Shown here piece after piece: positions 10,944-23,439 of a DNA stretch of 64,000 bases. This stretch comes from Calendula officinalis. Its lineage: Eukaryota > Streptophyta > Magnoliopsida > Asterales > Asteraceae. A program made the translations under genes and the position numbers. Each line of letters starts with the position of its first letter. Positions within the stretch are counted from its first letter, which is position 1. Location of the stretch: positions 47,642,404 through 47,706,403 of the forward strand of contig OY970822.1 of assembly GCA_963853835.1 (NCBI GenBank). The letters run 5' to 3'. The notes under the pieces are model-generated. The model did not search any database, was not told where the DNA came from, and worked only from the letters and a program-made list of their open reading frames with translations.

Positions 10944-13582
10944 TGTAACGCCTCGAAATTTAAGTTATTTATTTAATTAATTTTAATTAGTAGAAAAATA
11001 AATCATATGTTTTAAATAGTTTATATTTGTCATTAATGAATTTATTAGACGACCTTTAGTTGGACGGTTCGTATTATTTAGGCGACCTGTAATTAGACGG
11101 TTCGTTTTAGTAGACGTTTTTAGTTATTTTGGACCGCTTAGTTATAGTATGAGTTGGGATATATTCTTTCGAGTTGGGCCGGCCGATTAGGCCAAGGCCT
11201 TTTTCTTGATTCGTTTCTAGCCCGAGCCGAGTTCCCTTTCTTTTTCTTTGCTTCCTTGCTCGGTTTTCTCTAAGGCCGAGTTTGTTTAGTTTCTTTTGAG
11301 CTTGTGGTGTTTGGGCCTTGTATTAAGATTTTAGCCCAACCTGTTATTAGAGCTCTAAGCCTTAAAGCTTAAGTATTTAATTAAAGATTAAACCTAATTC
11401 CTCCCTAACCCAAAAGCTGCCGTGTTCTCTTCCTCCTTGTGCAACGATCGAGCCAAAATCTGCACTCGTGAATTCATTTTTTTTGAATGCCGGCATAGTG
11501 GATTTTGAGCAGCTCCGAAGTCGATTAAAAGAAGCAATCGCGTGTACCAATTCTCATGGATGGCGGTGGGAGTTTATATCCTTGATTTGTGGTACAAGGA
11601 ATTAATTAGTGGCGGTGGTAGCAAGCATTTTGGTATTGGCTGTTATTATTGGAGATGGAAGTAAAGGCAATCAAGCAAGCATGGTGGTGTTGGTTGTAAT
11701 TATTTGAGACGGAGGAAAAGGCAGGCAGGCACACATCTTTTAATCGAGTTTAACGGCGGGTATAATTCTTGTTCAGTTTATGCGAGATCGAGCAAGATTC
11801 CGAGCAGATTCCTTGGTCGCTATCCCATATTTTGCTTCGGTAGTTTATTCCTTCTATCTTCCTTTTTATTTGTCCATTCGTTTAATCTCTGATTTTGCTG
11901 TAGATTGATGATTTCGGGGCTGGATTGAGTCATGAAAGGGTTCGGGTTTTTGGTGGTCTTAGTTTGATTGGGTCTGGTGGTGTGATGTTAGGGTTGGGAA
12001 CCGATTACTACATTGATTTAGAAACCGTTTGTTTTATTTAAACCATTTGTCTAATCTGATCGAGAGTGGTAGTACGGGTCTGGGGTTGACTGAGTTTTAA
12101 GGGTGTCGGTTTTGGTTTGGGTAAAAACCATTGTTGATGATTAAACGTTTTATTGACCGAAAAACCCGGAAACCGAACCGTAGGGTTCTTGGTTTCCTAA
12201 CCCGAATAGCTTAAACAAATAAACTAACAAGGTTTTTGTGAATATGAACTACTCTGATTAAAATTGATTTTGGGGCTGTCGGGTGCCTCGGGAATAGACG
12301 GGTTGATGTCGGGATTTAAAACGGGTTCTATTTTAATATGTTGAATTTTAACAGAATCTGTTTGCTGACTTCGGGACTGTTTTTACCACACTTAAAATAC
12401 GTTTTTGGATTTTTGGCCAGTGTTGGCCCCTTGGTTTCTGAGTTAGCTTTTCAACGCCGCAACCCTCTCGTTAATCCGAATTACGGTTTAGGAGTTATAA
12501 CCATTTTATTATGCTGTTGTTAGGAAAATGACCTGTGCGACTTGTCTGTCTTGCGACACTGTTTGGAGACCTTTAGGGTCTGTTTTGGCCAGTGACCGTC
12601 TCACAGAGATATGTAGTTCTGGTCGTCTACTTTTCATGGTAAGAATTTGGGATTAATCTACTGCATCGTTTAGGAATTATGGCAGTTTCCGTGAGACCGA
12701 CGGGTACTGCCAGTTTCTGAAATAGAGTTAAGAGATGGGTTTTAATCCGGGTATTTGATATATGTTTTAGGTCCGTCTAAGAGATAACTTGCTGCATCTT
12801 TGACTTCCCGTGAACCCGTTGGAGCTTACGTTTCTCGAGGTGAGTATTCTCACCGTGTATTCAGTTATAACGATACATGCATGACTCATATGGTTAACTG
12901 TTTTGATCTGTTGTACTTTCTGTGTGTTGATCTGTTATCTGAGTGACTGTTTTTGCATACTACTGATCTGAGACGTACGTGCCGAGTATCAGAGCCGGTA
13001 CCAAGTCATTCTGTGCTACTAAGTGATAGGGCTATCTGTGTGGTTTATGTTAGGAATGGAAACATAAAAATAATTAACAAATCTCAGTGGAAATTCTGAG
13101 TGGGCCCTTGTGGCAAATTCTGTGTGGGCCCTTGTGGCATTTTAGTGTAAGGAGAGACGAGGTTGATCTCTCGACTCGAATTACACAAGCGCGCTATATA
13201 AATTTAAAAGATACAAAAACTGAGAAATTAACTTAGTGGTAAATGATTAGGAGTTCACCTATGTGCCCTCATGTATTGTATGTTGTAGTTGTTTGCATTT
13301 TGAGTTTATTCACTCAGCTTCATCGCTGACCCAAAAACTCCCTCCCATTTTTCAGGTACTAGCAAAGGAAAAGAGAAGGTGGACGGTTGACTGCTGTATT
13401 ACTTTTGAGTGCTGATGTGAAACGTTTTTATTATTTCAAAACTCTGAATTCTATTTAAGACATTTCCGCATTAAATACATTTTATATTAAATTATTATTT
13501 TGGGGGATTGTTTATGGGACCTTTTTTATTATAATATTGTACACAAAATTTTTAAAAATCTTGTAAATTTTAGGGTGTTACA
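10944..13582 (+). repeat. 5' LTR of the nested element
   Basis: 2639 bp, starts TGTAACGCCTCG, ends GGGTGTTACA. Contains two copies of a 24-bp unit at 13091-13138. A 62-codon frame at 11704-11892 recurs identically in the other LTR at 18342-18530 and is not considered a gene. Confidence 0.93.
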
Positions 13583-13585
13583 AGT

Positions 13586-13597
13586 TGGTATCAGAGC
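13586..13597 (+). promoter_or_regulatory. Primer-binding site, initiator Met tRNA
   Basis: TGGTATCAGAGC, three bases after the 5' LTR. Confidence 0.9.
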
Positions 13598-16500
13598 ACT
13601 GACTTGAGGGATTTGGGTTCGCAGGGGGCGAATTCAAACTCAAGTTGAAATATTTTTTTGAAAAGAGTAAAACAGTTTCTAAGAGAAGTTTCACATCAAA
13701 CGTACAGCATGTCACGTCGACTCTCGCTTTTCCTGACGCCGGTAATATTTAAGAGCTTTTATTTATTTGAGAATTTTGTTGTAGTCTGAGTTTTGAGGAA
13801 TGACAAATATGAGAATTGTTGTTATTATTTTGAGTATAATTCTGATTCAACTCTGAGTGTATTTCGCGATGAGGATTGCTTTTCTGATTATATTTTTCGT
13901 GTCTAATTCTGAGTGCATCCGCGACATATACACTAAATATCATAATTACATAAAATTTTATATAATCTGTGAGATTTTATAATTCTGAGAAATTTTAACC
14001 AAAAGGGGTAATAAATGGATATGAAATTATGATATAAATTCCATAAAATATTTAATGAGAACATGTCTTGGGTAAAAAAAAAAATGAGGAGTAATAAAAT
14101 TTTTTTCATATTGAGAAAATATTAAAATCTTTCGTTATGGAAAAGCAGTTAATAGAAAGAGTTACTGAAACGAGTAAACTGTGAAATGAGTAAATAAAAG
14201 ATATTTTTATTATCAAGTGATTTAAAGAACATTTTTATGATGGTTTATCAAGCCTAGTAAAGCGAAAATACCGAGAACATATCTTTATGAAAAGTTTTAT
14301 TTAAAATCGATAATCATTTAAAATTAATTACATTTAAGTTAGACGAAAAATCTTAACTAGAATTGACTTTTATTTTTTTTTATCTGTTATTTAAGAGTCG
14401 TTTTTGTTTTTAATTTTAAAACTTCAGTTGGAATAAACATATTTTTAAATGTTGAATTATCATTTGAGATTTTATTTCTTTTTTAGATATTTATCAAATT
14501 TAAAATTTGAGAAATTTTTGAGAATTTCGGGTGTTATAAAATATTTGGACAATTAAAAAGGAAAATGCTTTTATAAAGAGATGAGGCACGATGTATTGAA
14601 GAAAAAAAAAATTCGCTTGAAAAATAATAAACTGAGATTGATTAAATTGAGGTCAAATGGCAACTTTTAAAAGTATAGGATCTAAATAGCTGAGTGTGAA
14701 AATCCAATATATTTTTTTTATATATAATAAGTTCAATGAGAGATTATTAAATCAACCCAAAGATATTGAATAAACTATATAAGTTTGTCATACTGACTAA
14801 TCGAGAATTGTCGAGTCGATTAAACATAAATTATTCAAGTTTATTCTAACGGGAGACTATCATCATGAATCCAGTGATGATCTATTTAAAAATGAATTAA
14901 AAGAGCTTATGAATTATATTATTTCCGAATTAAAGAGTTAAAAACATAATAAAATACTTTGGCTGAGTGCCTTTTTGCTGAGTGCATTTATGAGTAATGT
15001 TTATAAGATTTTGAGTAATTTATCAGATATGAAAGTAAAATTTTCTTCCTTTTTAGTGTGATTTGCTGGTGGATTTATGTGTGGGAAGTTGTGAACTTTG
15101 GGATTGACCCGTGACCAAATAAAGGTAGGTGTCGAAAGTAATAGAGGGCCCCTATTACCGTACACACAGGACTTTTGGTTGGTTATGGGGAGATTTTGAA
15201 GGGAACGATGGACCAATGCTTGTTATTGTGAATTTAGTATGTGTATCCTAATTGTTTGTATGACTACATGCTTGCTTGTTTTATTTTGATAGTGAATGTC
15301 AGTTCCAAACTCGAGGACGAGTTTTTCTCCAAGTGGAGTTGAGTAGGGGTATAAAAGGGAAATTGTCAAGAAATAATTATCACTAATTATTATTTATAAA
15401 TATTATGAGCATGATGCTTATGCAGAGATATTTTATTGGTATGAATTTAAAGTGCGAAATCTAGATACATATAATTGATTAAATAAATTATAAGAGTAAC
15501 TATCAAATCAAGCAGTTGAGAATAATTAAATTTATTCTATGGGTAATTATAGAGTTTATAACAAACTGATAAATCGGGATTACTGGAGAAATTAATAAAT
15601 CAAGTTAGTTGGGTTGAATGAATATCGTGCAAAAGGGAAGTAGTAATACTACAATTATATACAAAATAAGATAGTATACTTATTCTTGTGTGATTATAAC
15701 GAGATAATGATGAATTATTAAATTAAAGTGATGAAAATTTATTAATGAGTCTGATATGAGAAAACAATTACAATGAAATTTCGAAGAAATGAGTTAATGC
15801 AGAAAAGTTTTGAATTAACGGGAAGTTTTATTCAAAATTTTAGAGGTACTATAAGGTATTTATGAGAAAATTGTGTTTGTGAACAATATATTTTATTTAG
15901 AGTTAGTGAATAATATATTTGATTATTAATTATTGAATACTTAATTATTTTGTGGTGTTATAAAATTTTTATGAGAAAACTTTATTTGTGACTAATATGT
16001 TTTAATTAGAGTTATCAAATAATATATCTTATTATTAAATTATTAAATAATTAGAATTTTTTTTAGGTGTCATAAAATCTTTATGGAAAACTTTATTTGT
16101 AAGTACATAGTTTATCAAATAATATAATTATTATTAAATGATCGAATAAAGGGCAATTGAGTATTGAGTAAATGAGAGTCAATGAATTAATTCACAAAGT
16201 TGAGCAATGAGAAATCATTAAAATAAGTGTATGATGTTTAATTGATTCTTATATATATATATAAAAAATGGGTAACCAGGGTTAATGAGTAATATGTGGT
16301 CGAAGTAATCGAGAGAAAATTTAAAAATTTATCAATGGGAAGTTATTAATCGAGGTTTTAAATAAGTTGTCAGTATAGACTGCGATAAGTTAAAGGCTGA
16401 ATTATGGAAATTTTAATCGAGTGTATTTGGAGTATATGAAAATGAGAAATTTGGGAGATATATTTAATATTAAAATAATTTGTACTAATTATTGGTTCAT

Positions 16501-17240
16501 ATATCTTAATTATTAACCGAAGATGATCTGATATATATAAGCAAGTATATGGGAGATGAATCGGATGCGCGAAATTAGGCATGTTCATGATTATGTATGA
16601 GATTTACGTGTGGTACGTAACGCTGTTACTGATAAATGTTGCTACATTCTGAGTTCAAATTTCTGGGTTTATTTATGAGTTAAAATTGTTGAGATTAGAT
16701 TTATGGGTTATACTTCTGAGATATATTCCGAGTTAGACTTCTGAGTTACATTCATGAGTGACATTTCTGAGTAAATTGCATGAGTACTACTGAGTGATAT
16801 TAATTTCTGTGTGCATCATCTGAGCATTCTGTGTGATATGTACATTTCTGGTGAATAATTTCTTATTTTTGTATTAACTGATAATGGTGTAAACTATTAG
16901 ATTGCTTCCTTGCCTTATGCAAACTGGTGTCCCATAGGGCAGAGGACCTTTTTGGAGCCATTTCTAATATGGAATTGACAATAATAAGATTGTAAAATGT
17001 TGCAAATATGTATAAGTGATTATTATTTGATGGAGTTGTGCGGGAAGTTATGTCCCATATACTTATTATTATCGCCGTGAGAGGGCCGAGTAGGATTGCG
17101 AGCATGAGTTGGACGATTAAGTATCACGCCGAGATCATCTGTCGCCACAAACCAAACCGTAACAAATCTCCAAGTGGAGTTGAATCGGAGATTCAACGCA
17201 ACGTCAACAGCTAGGTGCAGCGACTGTGTCCGACTACAAG
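13598..17240 (+). other. Non-coding internal region of the nested element
   Basis: No frame over about 80 codons. AT-rich, with scattered TGAGTT/CTGAGT words (16640-16830) and diverged tandem repeats. Two extra copies of the pre-3'-LTR word AAGTGGAGTTGA occur at about 15331 and 17172, suggesting that the region was built from rearranged element ends. Confidence 0.7.
15843..16152. repeat. Three diverged tandem repeats of about 112 bp
   Basis: Units start near 15843, 15956 and 16068 and share the order: ...ataaaat-ttttatg, gaaaactttatttgtga, aataatat. The third is shortened. Confidence 0.6.
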
Positions 17241-17244
17241 AGCA

Positions 17245-17440
17245 AGAAGACGCCTTCAGTAGAGTATCGTGATTATTTTGTGCTTATTATCGACTTTCTT
17301 TTCATCGATATATAAACCAAGTTCCGCAGAAAACATTCTGATTCTGATCCCTTATCGCCTTGCGCCGCTAGAGACAGAAGATGTGTTGAACAGTTGCAAG
17401 AACTGGAGTTATTTTAATCGTGAAGGTCGCCCTGAAGAGT
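17245..17440 (+). pseudogene. Gypsy reverse transcriptase remnant
   Basis: Short pieces in shifting frames match the start of Ty3-gypsy RT: VEYRDYF, a degenerate FHRYINQVPQ, PYRLAPLETE, then EQLQELE in another frame, with stops at once afterwards. About 65 codons remain; everything downstream of the finger region is gone. It shows that the internal region once carried pol. Confidence 0.7.
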
Positions 17441-17567
17441 TTGTTTTATTCATAACCTCATAGTTTCCCCATCTGCGGTTGTGTGCCGTTGGCAAGCCTG
17501 AGTTTGAGATGCGAGGTCGCTACCATGACCTTCTCCCGAGCCATGACTTCGAGGACGAAGTCTGTTT

Positions 17568-17582
17568 CAAGTGGAGTTGAGT
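17568..17582 (+). promoter_or_regulatory. Polypurine-tract region before 3' LTR
   Basis: aagtggagttgagt lies immediately before the LTR and follows cttcgaggacgaag, the context usually seen before an AAGTGGGGGAG polypurine tract in gypsy elements. Pyrimidines interrupt the tract here. Confidence 0.55.
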
Positions 17583-20266
17583 TGTAACGCCTCGAAATTT
17601 AAGTTATTTATTTAATTAATTTTAATTAGTAGAAAAATAAATCATATGTTTTAAATAGTTTATATTTGTCATTAATGAATTTATTAGACGACCTTTAGTT
17701 GGACGGTTCGTATTATTTAGGCGACCTGTAATTAGACGGTTCATTTTAGTAGACGTTTTTAGTTATTTTGGACCGCTTAGTTATAGTATGAGTTGGGATA
17801 TATTCTTTCGAGTTGGGCCGGCCGATTAGGCCAAGGCCTTCTTCTTGATTCGTTTCTAGCCCTAGCCGAGTTCCCTTTCTTTTTCTTTGCTTCCTTGCTC
17901 GGTTTTCTCTAAGGCCGAGTTTGTTTAGTTTCTTTTGAGCTTGTGGTGTTTGGGCCTTGTATTAAGATTTTAGCCCAACCTGTTATTAGAGCTCTAAGAC
18001 TTAAAGCTTAAGTATTTAATTAAAGATTAAACCTAATTCCTCCCTAACCCAAAAGCTGTCGTGTTCTCTTCCTCCTTGTGCAACGATCGAGCCAAAATCT
18101 GCACTCGTGAATTCATTTTTTTTAATGCCGGCATAGTGGATTTTGAGCAGCTCCGAAGTCAATTAAAAGAAGCAATCGCGTGTACCAATTCTCATGGATG
18201 GCGGTGGGAGTTTATCTCCTTGATTTGTGGTACAAGGAATTAATTAGTGGCGGTGGTAGCAAGCATTTTGGTATTGGCTGTTATTATTGGAGATGGAAGT
18301 AAAGGCAATCAAGCAAGCATGGTGGTGTTGGTTGTTATTATTTGAGACGGAGGAAAAGGCAGGCAGGCACACATCTTTTAATCGAGTTTAACGGCGGGTA
18401 TAATTCTTGTTCAGTTTATGCGAGATCGAGCAAGATTCCGAGCAGATTCCTTGGTCGCTATCCCATATTTTGCTTCGGTAGTTTATTCCTTCTATCTTCC
18501 TTTTTATTTGTCCATTCGTTTAATCTCTGATTTTGCTGTAGATTGATGATTTCGGGGCTGGATTGAGTCATGAAAGGGTTCGGGTTTTTGGTGGTCTTAG
18601 TTTGATTGGTTCTGGTGGTGATGTTAGGGTTGGGAACCGATTACTACATTGATTTAGAAACCGTTTGTTTTATTTAAACCATTTGTCTAATCTGATCGAG
18701 AGTGGTAGTATGGGTCTGGGGTTGACTGAGTTTTAAGGGTGTCGGTTTTGGTTTGGGTAAAAACCATTGTTGATGATTAAACGTTTTATTGACCGAAAAA
18801 CCCGGAAACCGAACCGTAGGGTTCTTGGTTTCCTAACCCGAATAGCTTAAACAAATAAACTAACAAGGTTTTTGTGAATATGAACTACTCTGATTAAAAG
18901 TGATTTTGGGGCTGTCGGGTGCCTCGGGAATAGACGGGTTGATGTCGGGATTTAAAACGGGTTCTATTTTAATATGTTGAATTTTAACAGAATCTGATTG
19001 CTGACTTCGGGACTGTTTTTAACACACTTAAAATACGTTTTTGGATTTTTGGCCTGTGTTGGCCCCTTGGTTTCTGAGTTAGCTTTTCAACGCCGCAACC
19101 CTCTCGTTAATCCGAATTACGGTTTAGGAGTTATAACCATTTTATTATGCTGTTGTTAGGAAAATGACCTGTGCGACTTGTCTGTCTTGCGACACTGTTT
19201 TGAGACCTTTAGGGTCTGTTTTGGCCAGTGACCGTCTCACAGAGATATGTAGTTCTGGTCGTCTACTTTTCATGGTAAGAATTTGGGATTAATCTACTGC
19301 ATCGTTTAGGAATTATGGCAGTTTCCGTGAGACCGACGGGTACTGCCAGTTTCTGAAATAGAGTTAAGAGATGGGTTTTAATCCGGGTATTTGATATATG
19401 TTTTAGGTCCGTCTAAGAGATAACTTGCCACATCTTTGACTTCCCGTGAACCCGTTGGAGCTTACGTTTCTCGAGGTGAGTATTCTCACCGTGTATTCAG
19501 TTATAACGATACGTGCATGACTCATATGGTTAACTGTTTTGATCTGTTGTACTTTCTGTGTGTTGATCTGTTATCTGAGTGACTGTTTTTGCATACTACT
19601 GATCTGAGACGGACGTGCCGAGTATCTGAGCCGGTACCAAGTCATTCTGTGCTACTAAGTGATAGGGCTATCTGTGTGGTTTATGTTAGGAATGGAAACA
19701 TAAAAATAATTAACAAATCTCAGTGGAAATTCTGTGTGGACCCTTGTGGCCAATTCTGTGTGGGCCCTTGTGGCAAATTCTGTGTGGGCCCTTGTGGCAA
19801 ATTCTGTGTGGGCCCTTGTGGCATTTTAGTGTAAGGAGAGGCGAGGTTGATCTCTCGACTCGAATTACACAAGCGCGCTATATAAATTTAAAAGATACAA
19901 AAACTGAGAAATTAACTTAGTGGTAAATGATTAGGAGTTCACCTGTGTGCCCTCATGTATTGTATGTTATAGTTGTTTGCATTTTGAGTTTATTCACTCA
20001 GCTTCCCCGCTGACCCAAAAACTCCCTCCCATTTTTCAGGTACTAGCAAAGGAAAAGAGAAGGTGGACGGTTGACTGCTGTATTACTTTTGAGTGCTGAT
20101 GTGAAACGTTTTTATTATTTCAAAACTCTGAATTCTATTTAAGACATTTCCGCATTAAATACATTTTATATTAAATTATTATTTTGGGGGATTATTTATG
20201 GGACCTTTTTGATTATAATATTGTACACAAAATTTTTAAAAATCTTGTAAATTTTAGGGTGTTACA
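17583..20266 (+). repeat. 3' LTR of the nested element
   Basis: 2684 bp, nearly identical to the 5' LTR; the length difference is mostly explained by four instead of two copies of the 24-bp unit at 19727-19822. Confidence 0.93.
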
Positions 20267-20367
20267 CTATCTGGTACAATTCCGGATCCTGTTCTTTGTC
20301 GGGTATCTCTGCTGATATAAATTCATCTATTTTTGACGCAACAGTTATCTTGTCTCGTGCCTCGAGC

Positions 20368-20390
20368 CACAATAATATGTGGCAATGTGG
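20368..20390 (-). other. HUH catalytic motif of the Helitron Rep
   Basis: The minus strand encodes PHCHILLW. The two histidines coordinate the metal used for strand nicking. This exon (20425 downward) is intact up to the nested insertion. Confidence 0.9.
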
Positions 20391-22905
20391 TAGACCCCTC
20401 TTTTGGAACTCAATGGTGTAAACAACTGCGAATTAGAAAAAAAAAAAAAATAAATTAAAACATATATATTTATGTTCATACGTTTAAATATAAAGTGAAA
20501 GTACATGTGTTGGAAGTTTACCTCCTTTTACGTGGCCAAAAGTATGATTTTCCTTGAAATCTTTTAGTAGACAATCTAGCTTAATTTTAAAAACTCTAGA
20601 TATAATATCCGGACGATCTTCAGATTTCAAACATTTCTTTGCCATTTCACGCGAAATCTCGGGCCAATTAGGGTTACACGTGAAGGTTATGAAAAAATCA
20701 GGATATCCGTAAAACTTACATATCGTCATGGCGTCTAAATAGTTCTGCATCATATACCTTGGACTTCCGGTAAATGACGACGGTAGCACGTACTTCTTAC
20801 CACGTAATACATTAACATTATCTTGACTTTGGGCGAATATGGTAGCCAATCTTGCATACGTCTCAGTTCTTAAATCTTTTTGCTGTGTTTTAATGTATCT
20901 CATCCTCTCAGCCTCAACCATTGTCAATCCGTTGGTACAAAATTGCTGTAACAATCGCCTACCACTGAATATCATGGAGAACTGATTTCTCGTGTCTTGC
21001 AATCTATAAGCGAACCACTCCCTCATTGACACTCGCGTGCCTTTATTTTTTTCTTTAAAATCAGTCACGCCTTGGTGGTAGACATCAGTACGGTACCCAT
21101 CTTCTGCATACGGGAAAAACAAAGGGTAATGCAATGCTAGGTAGAGTATGTGCAGCTCGCTGATTTTTTTTAGTTTTCCGTTTTGCCTGTGGACGACAAT
21201 ATCCCTAGGATTTGCTGTATCTTTGAAATCACTAACAATCAAAGCTGCAACTTCGGAAGAAGTTGGTAGATTGTAGTTCCTACCATCTCGTGACTTGTTG
21301 CCAATAAGTCTGAGCTTACTATTACTGTCATTTGAAGACCTTATCGATCGGGCGGCCATCCGAAACTTCTCAACCAACGGATTGATTGAATCAAGCATGT
21401 CTCGTAGCTGGGTCGTAAGCTCAACATCTATCTCATTAGTAGATGTTGATGCGCATCTGCGGTTGCTGTAACGAAAAACATTAATAATTAGATTGTTACG
21501 ACATCGTTAACTAATTAGATTATAAAATAAAAAGACATCATTAACAAATTAGATCGTTACCTAACAGCTTGTATCCGGTTTTGAATCTCGTTTTCCGTGT
21601 CATATATATAAAGCTGACAGAATTTAGGACGGTTCCCTGGTTCGGGCATCAAATCTCCCAATCTATGTGGATTTTCCCCATTTATCCTGAAGCAGTATGG
21701 GCCACGTCCATTGTTAACGGACTCGTCTTGCTTCCCTCCCATGGAAGTGAAAGCGAACATCATGTTATATCGCCGTATGTTGGTAAAAAAAGAAGTGCTC
21801 TTAGGGTGTTGTTTGGTAATAAGGTCTTTCAACAATTTTGGTGGTTTGATCATGTCAACAGGCAGCTTAACCTTACCCCTCATACAACAAATTGAGTATG
21901 AGTGGGGGTTTGTAGGTGACCGTCCGCGGTCCTTCTCAGCTTTCCAAACCATAGCGCCACATGACGCGCATTCGAAAACAGGATCTCCATGGTCAAGGTA
22001 TTCTACAAAAATGTATCAAATTATGAGTAACAACATTATGATGTAAACACCCTATTGTAAAAAATAAAATTATTTACGGATTTTTTAAGGGTAACACTTT
22101 TTACCATTTGAAATTCCAACAAATGTATGTGTTGGTAGCTCAGGTTCATCATCGTGTTGAGGGGTGGTAAAGTTCAAACCACGTGATATTCTCGGACGCA
22201 CCGTGTTTCCTTTTTTGTTAGTATTTTTTTCCCTTTGAATTTGAAGAATCACCTATTAGACATCATGAGGGGCAAACAATTATTCAAATTAAGAGTATAT
22301 AGGTGTAAATATATTGTAAAAATTGCAAACCTTCTTCACTTTAATTAACACTTATGGGTTTATTGATGTTGAACCTTGAAGTCTTGTTGGTCAACACTGC
22401 ACTTACTGATTAAAAATATAAGGTGTAAATAAATTATATCATATGAATATAAGAGAAAAAAATACTTTAGAAATTAATAATTTTTTACAAATACCGTTTG
22501 TTTTGATTAATGGACTGCTTGAAGTAACTGGGTATGAGCAAGGTTGTGTTGTAGTTGTATGAGTTGCAAACTGTAGAAATGGTGTTTGGGTTGGTGGTGG
22601 TGTTGGGAAATAATTTATCAGACTTCCGGTACTTCGATAAAAATTATTTAACGGCGGACCTAAGTAAAGTAATTAATAACAAATAATTTAACATGATATA
22701 AGAGGTAATATAATTATTTATAATATTTTTCAACTAATTATATAAAAATTTGATATTCAATATCCTTACATGATAATTGACTAATATGTGGAGCTATCAT
22801 AGGCATTGGTGATATAAATGATGGGCCTGCTAAATATTAAAAATATCAAAAATACGTACATAATACGTTGTAAATATTTATAACAAAAATTCTGTAATTT
22901 GATAC

Positions 22906-22977
22906 CTTTTGATTCTTTGTGGGTAGGGGGTATCAAATTTTTCGTCGGCCTTCCAGGACGCCGTTTAGTTATATCAC
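22906..22977 (-). other. AT-hook-like exon of RepHel (second)
   Basis: The exon encodes TKRRPGRPTKN, a second GRP core in a basic context, in phase with both neighbours. It is followed by a Pro/Thr-rich exon (22659-22495). Confidence 0.6.
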
Positions 22978-23078
22978 CTATCAAATATATTATAGATAAT
23001 TATTAAAAAAACAGTGAGTATGCTCTAAATAAATTACTAAGCATATATATGTTTTTATAGATAAAAAACATTACATAC

Positions 23079-23159
23079 TTTCATTAAGCTGCATAAGTGG
23101 TTTTCTTGCGGTCGGTCTTCCTCGTTTCCTAACCTCATTTGGGAACTCATTTTGCGAAG
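23079..23159 (-). other. AT-hook-like exon of RepHel (first)
   Basis: The exon encodes RKRGRPTARKP, with the GRP core and basic flanks of an AT hook. It is in phase with the first exon (23439-23331, beginning MVDNKEKKGGKRK) and with the next exon. Confidence 0.6.
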
Positions 23160-23439
23160 CTTATAGTACAAAAGGAGTAAAAGTTAGTAAAACAATTTAA
23201 TCAAATATTCAATTGGTTAATTATATAATTAACTTCGCTAAAATAATACAATACTTATATTGTGTTGAAATATTTTCAAGGGGTCTTTATAAGAAATTTT
23301 ATAATGGTGTGTTGGACGAAGAGCAATTACCACATAATTGAGCATTATCTACGATGCGGTTAATGTTTTCTGGATTATTCTCGTTGTTTTCTACCGTGAT
23401 TTTTCTTTTTCCTCCTTTTTTTTCTTTATTATCTACCAT

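Larger units (their letters stand above)
10944..20266 (+). mobile_element. Non-autonomous gypsy-derived LTR retrotransposon (LARD type)
   Basis: 9323 bp with 2.64-kb and 2.68-kb LTRs (TGTAACGCC...GGTGTTACA), a 5-bp target duplication ctatc, an initiator-Met primer-binding site and a 4.0-kb internal region without long ORFs. A decayed reverse transcriptase remnant just before the 3' LTR and the gaggacgaagtc word preceding the polypurine region indicate Ty3-gypsy ancestry. By eye I count roughly 30 substitutions between the LTRs, about 1%, so insertion is recent relative to the damage in the surrounding Rep gene. It would need proteins supplied in trans. Confidence 0.93.
7965..23439 (-). pseudogene. 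Helitron RepHel (HUH replicase fused to PIF1-type helicase), interrupted
   Basis: This protein nicks and unwinds Helitron DNA for rolling-circle transposition. Exons inferred from GT/AG sites and frame: 23439-23331, 23159-23079, 22977-22906, 22829-22770, 22659-22495 (N-terminus, two AT-hook-like motifs); less clear exons 22410-22105; 22002-21561; 21465-20522; 20425-9903 (containing the nested element 10944-20266); 9809-9377; 9284-8848; 8758-7965. Rep shows the HUH motif LPHCHILLWL and the tyrosine motif IKYMFKYVNK; the helicase shows Walker A GYGGTGKT, IIWDEAPM, FGGDFRQILPV, INKSQGQTL and LYVAVSRV. Damage: TAA 22341-22343, TAG 10844-10846, TAG 10703-10705, TGA 10598-10600, and one extra C within 10098-10100 that shifts frame. 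The helicase exons after that are open. Confidence 0.92.

Noticed and set aside
11704..18530. Identical 62-codon frames at 11704-11892 and 18342-18530
   Set aside because: They are the same part of the two LTRs of one retroelement; no protein-like features.
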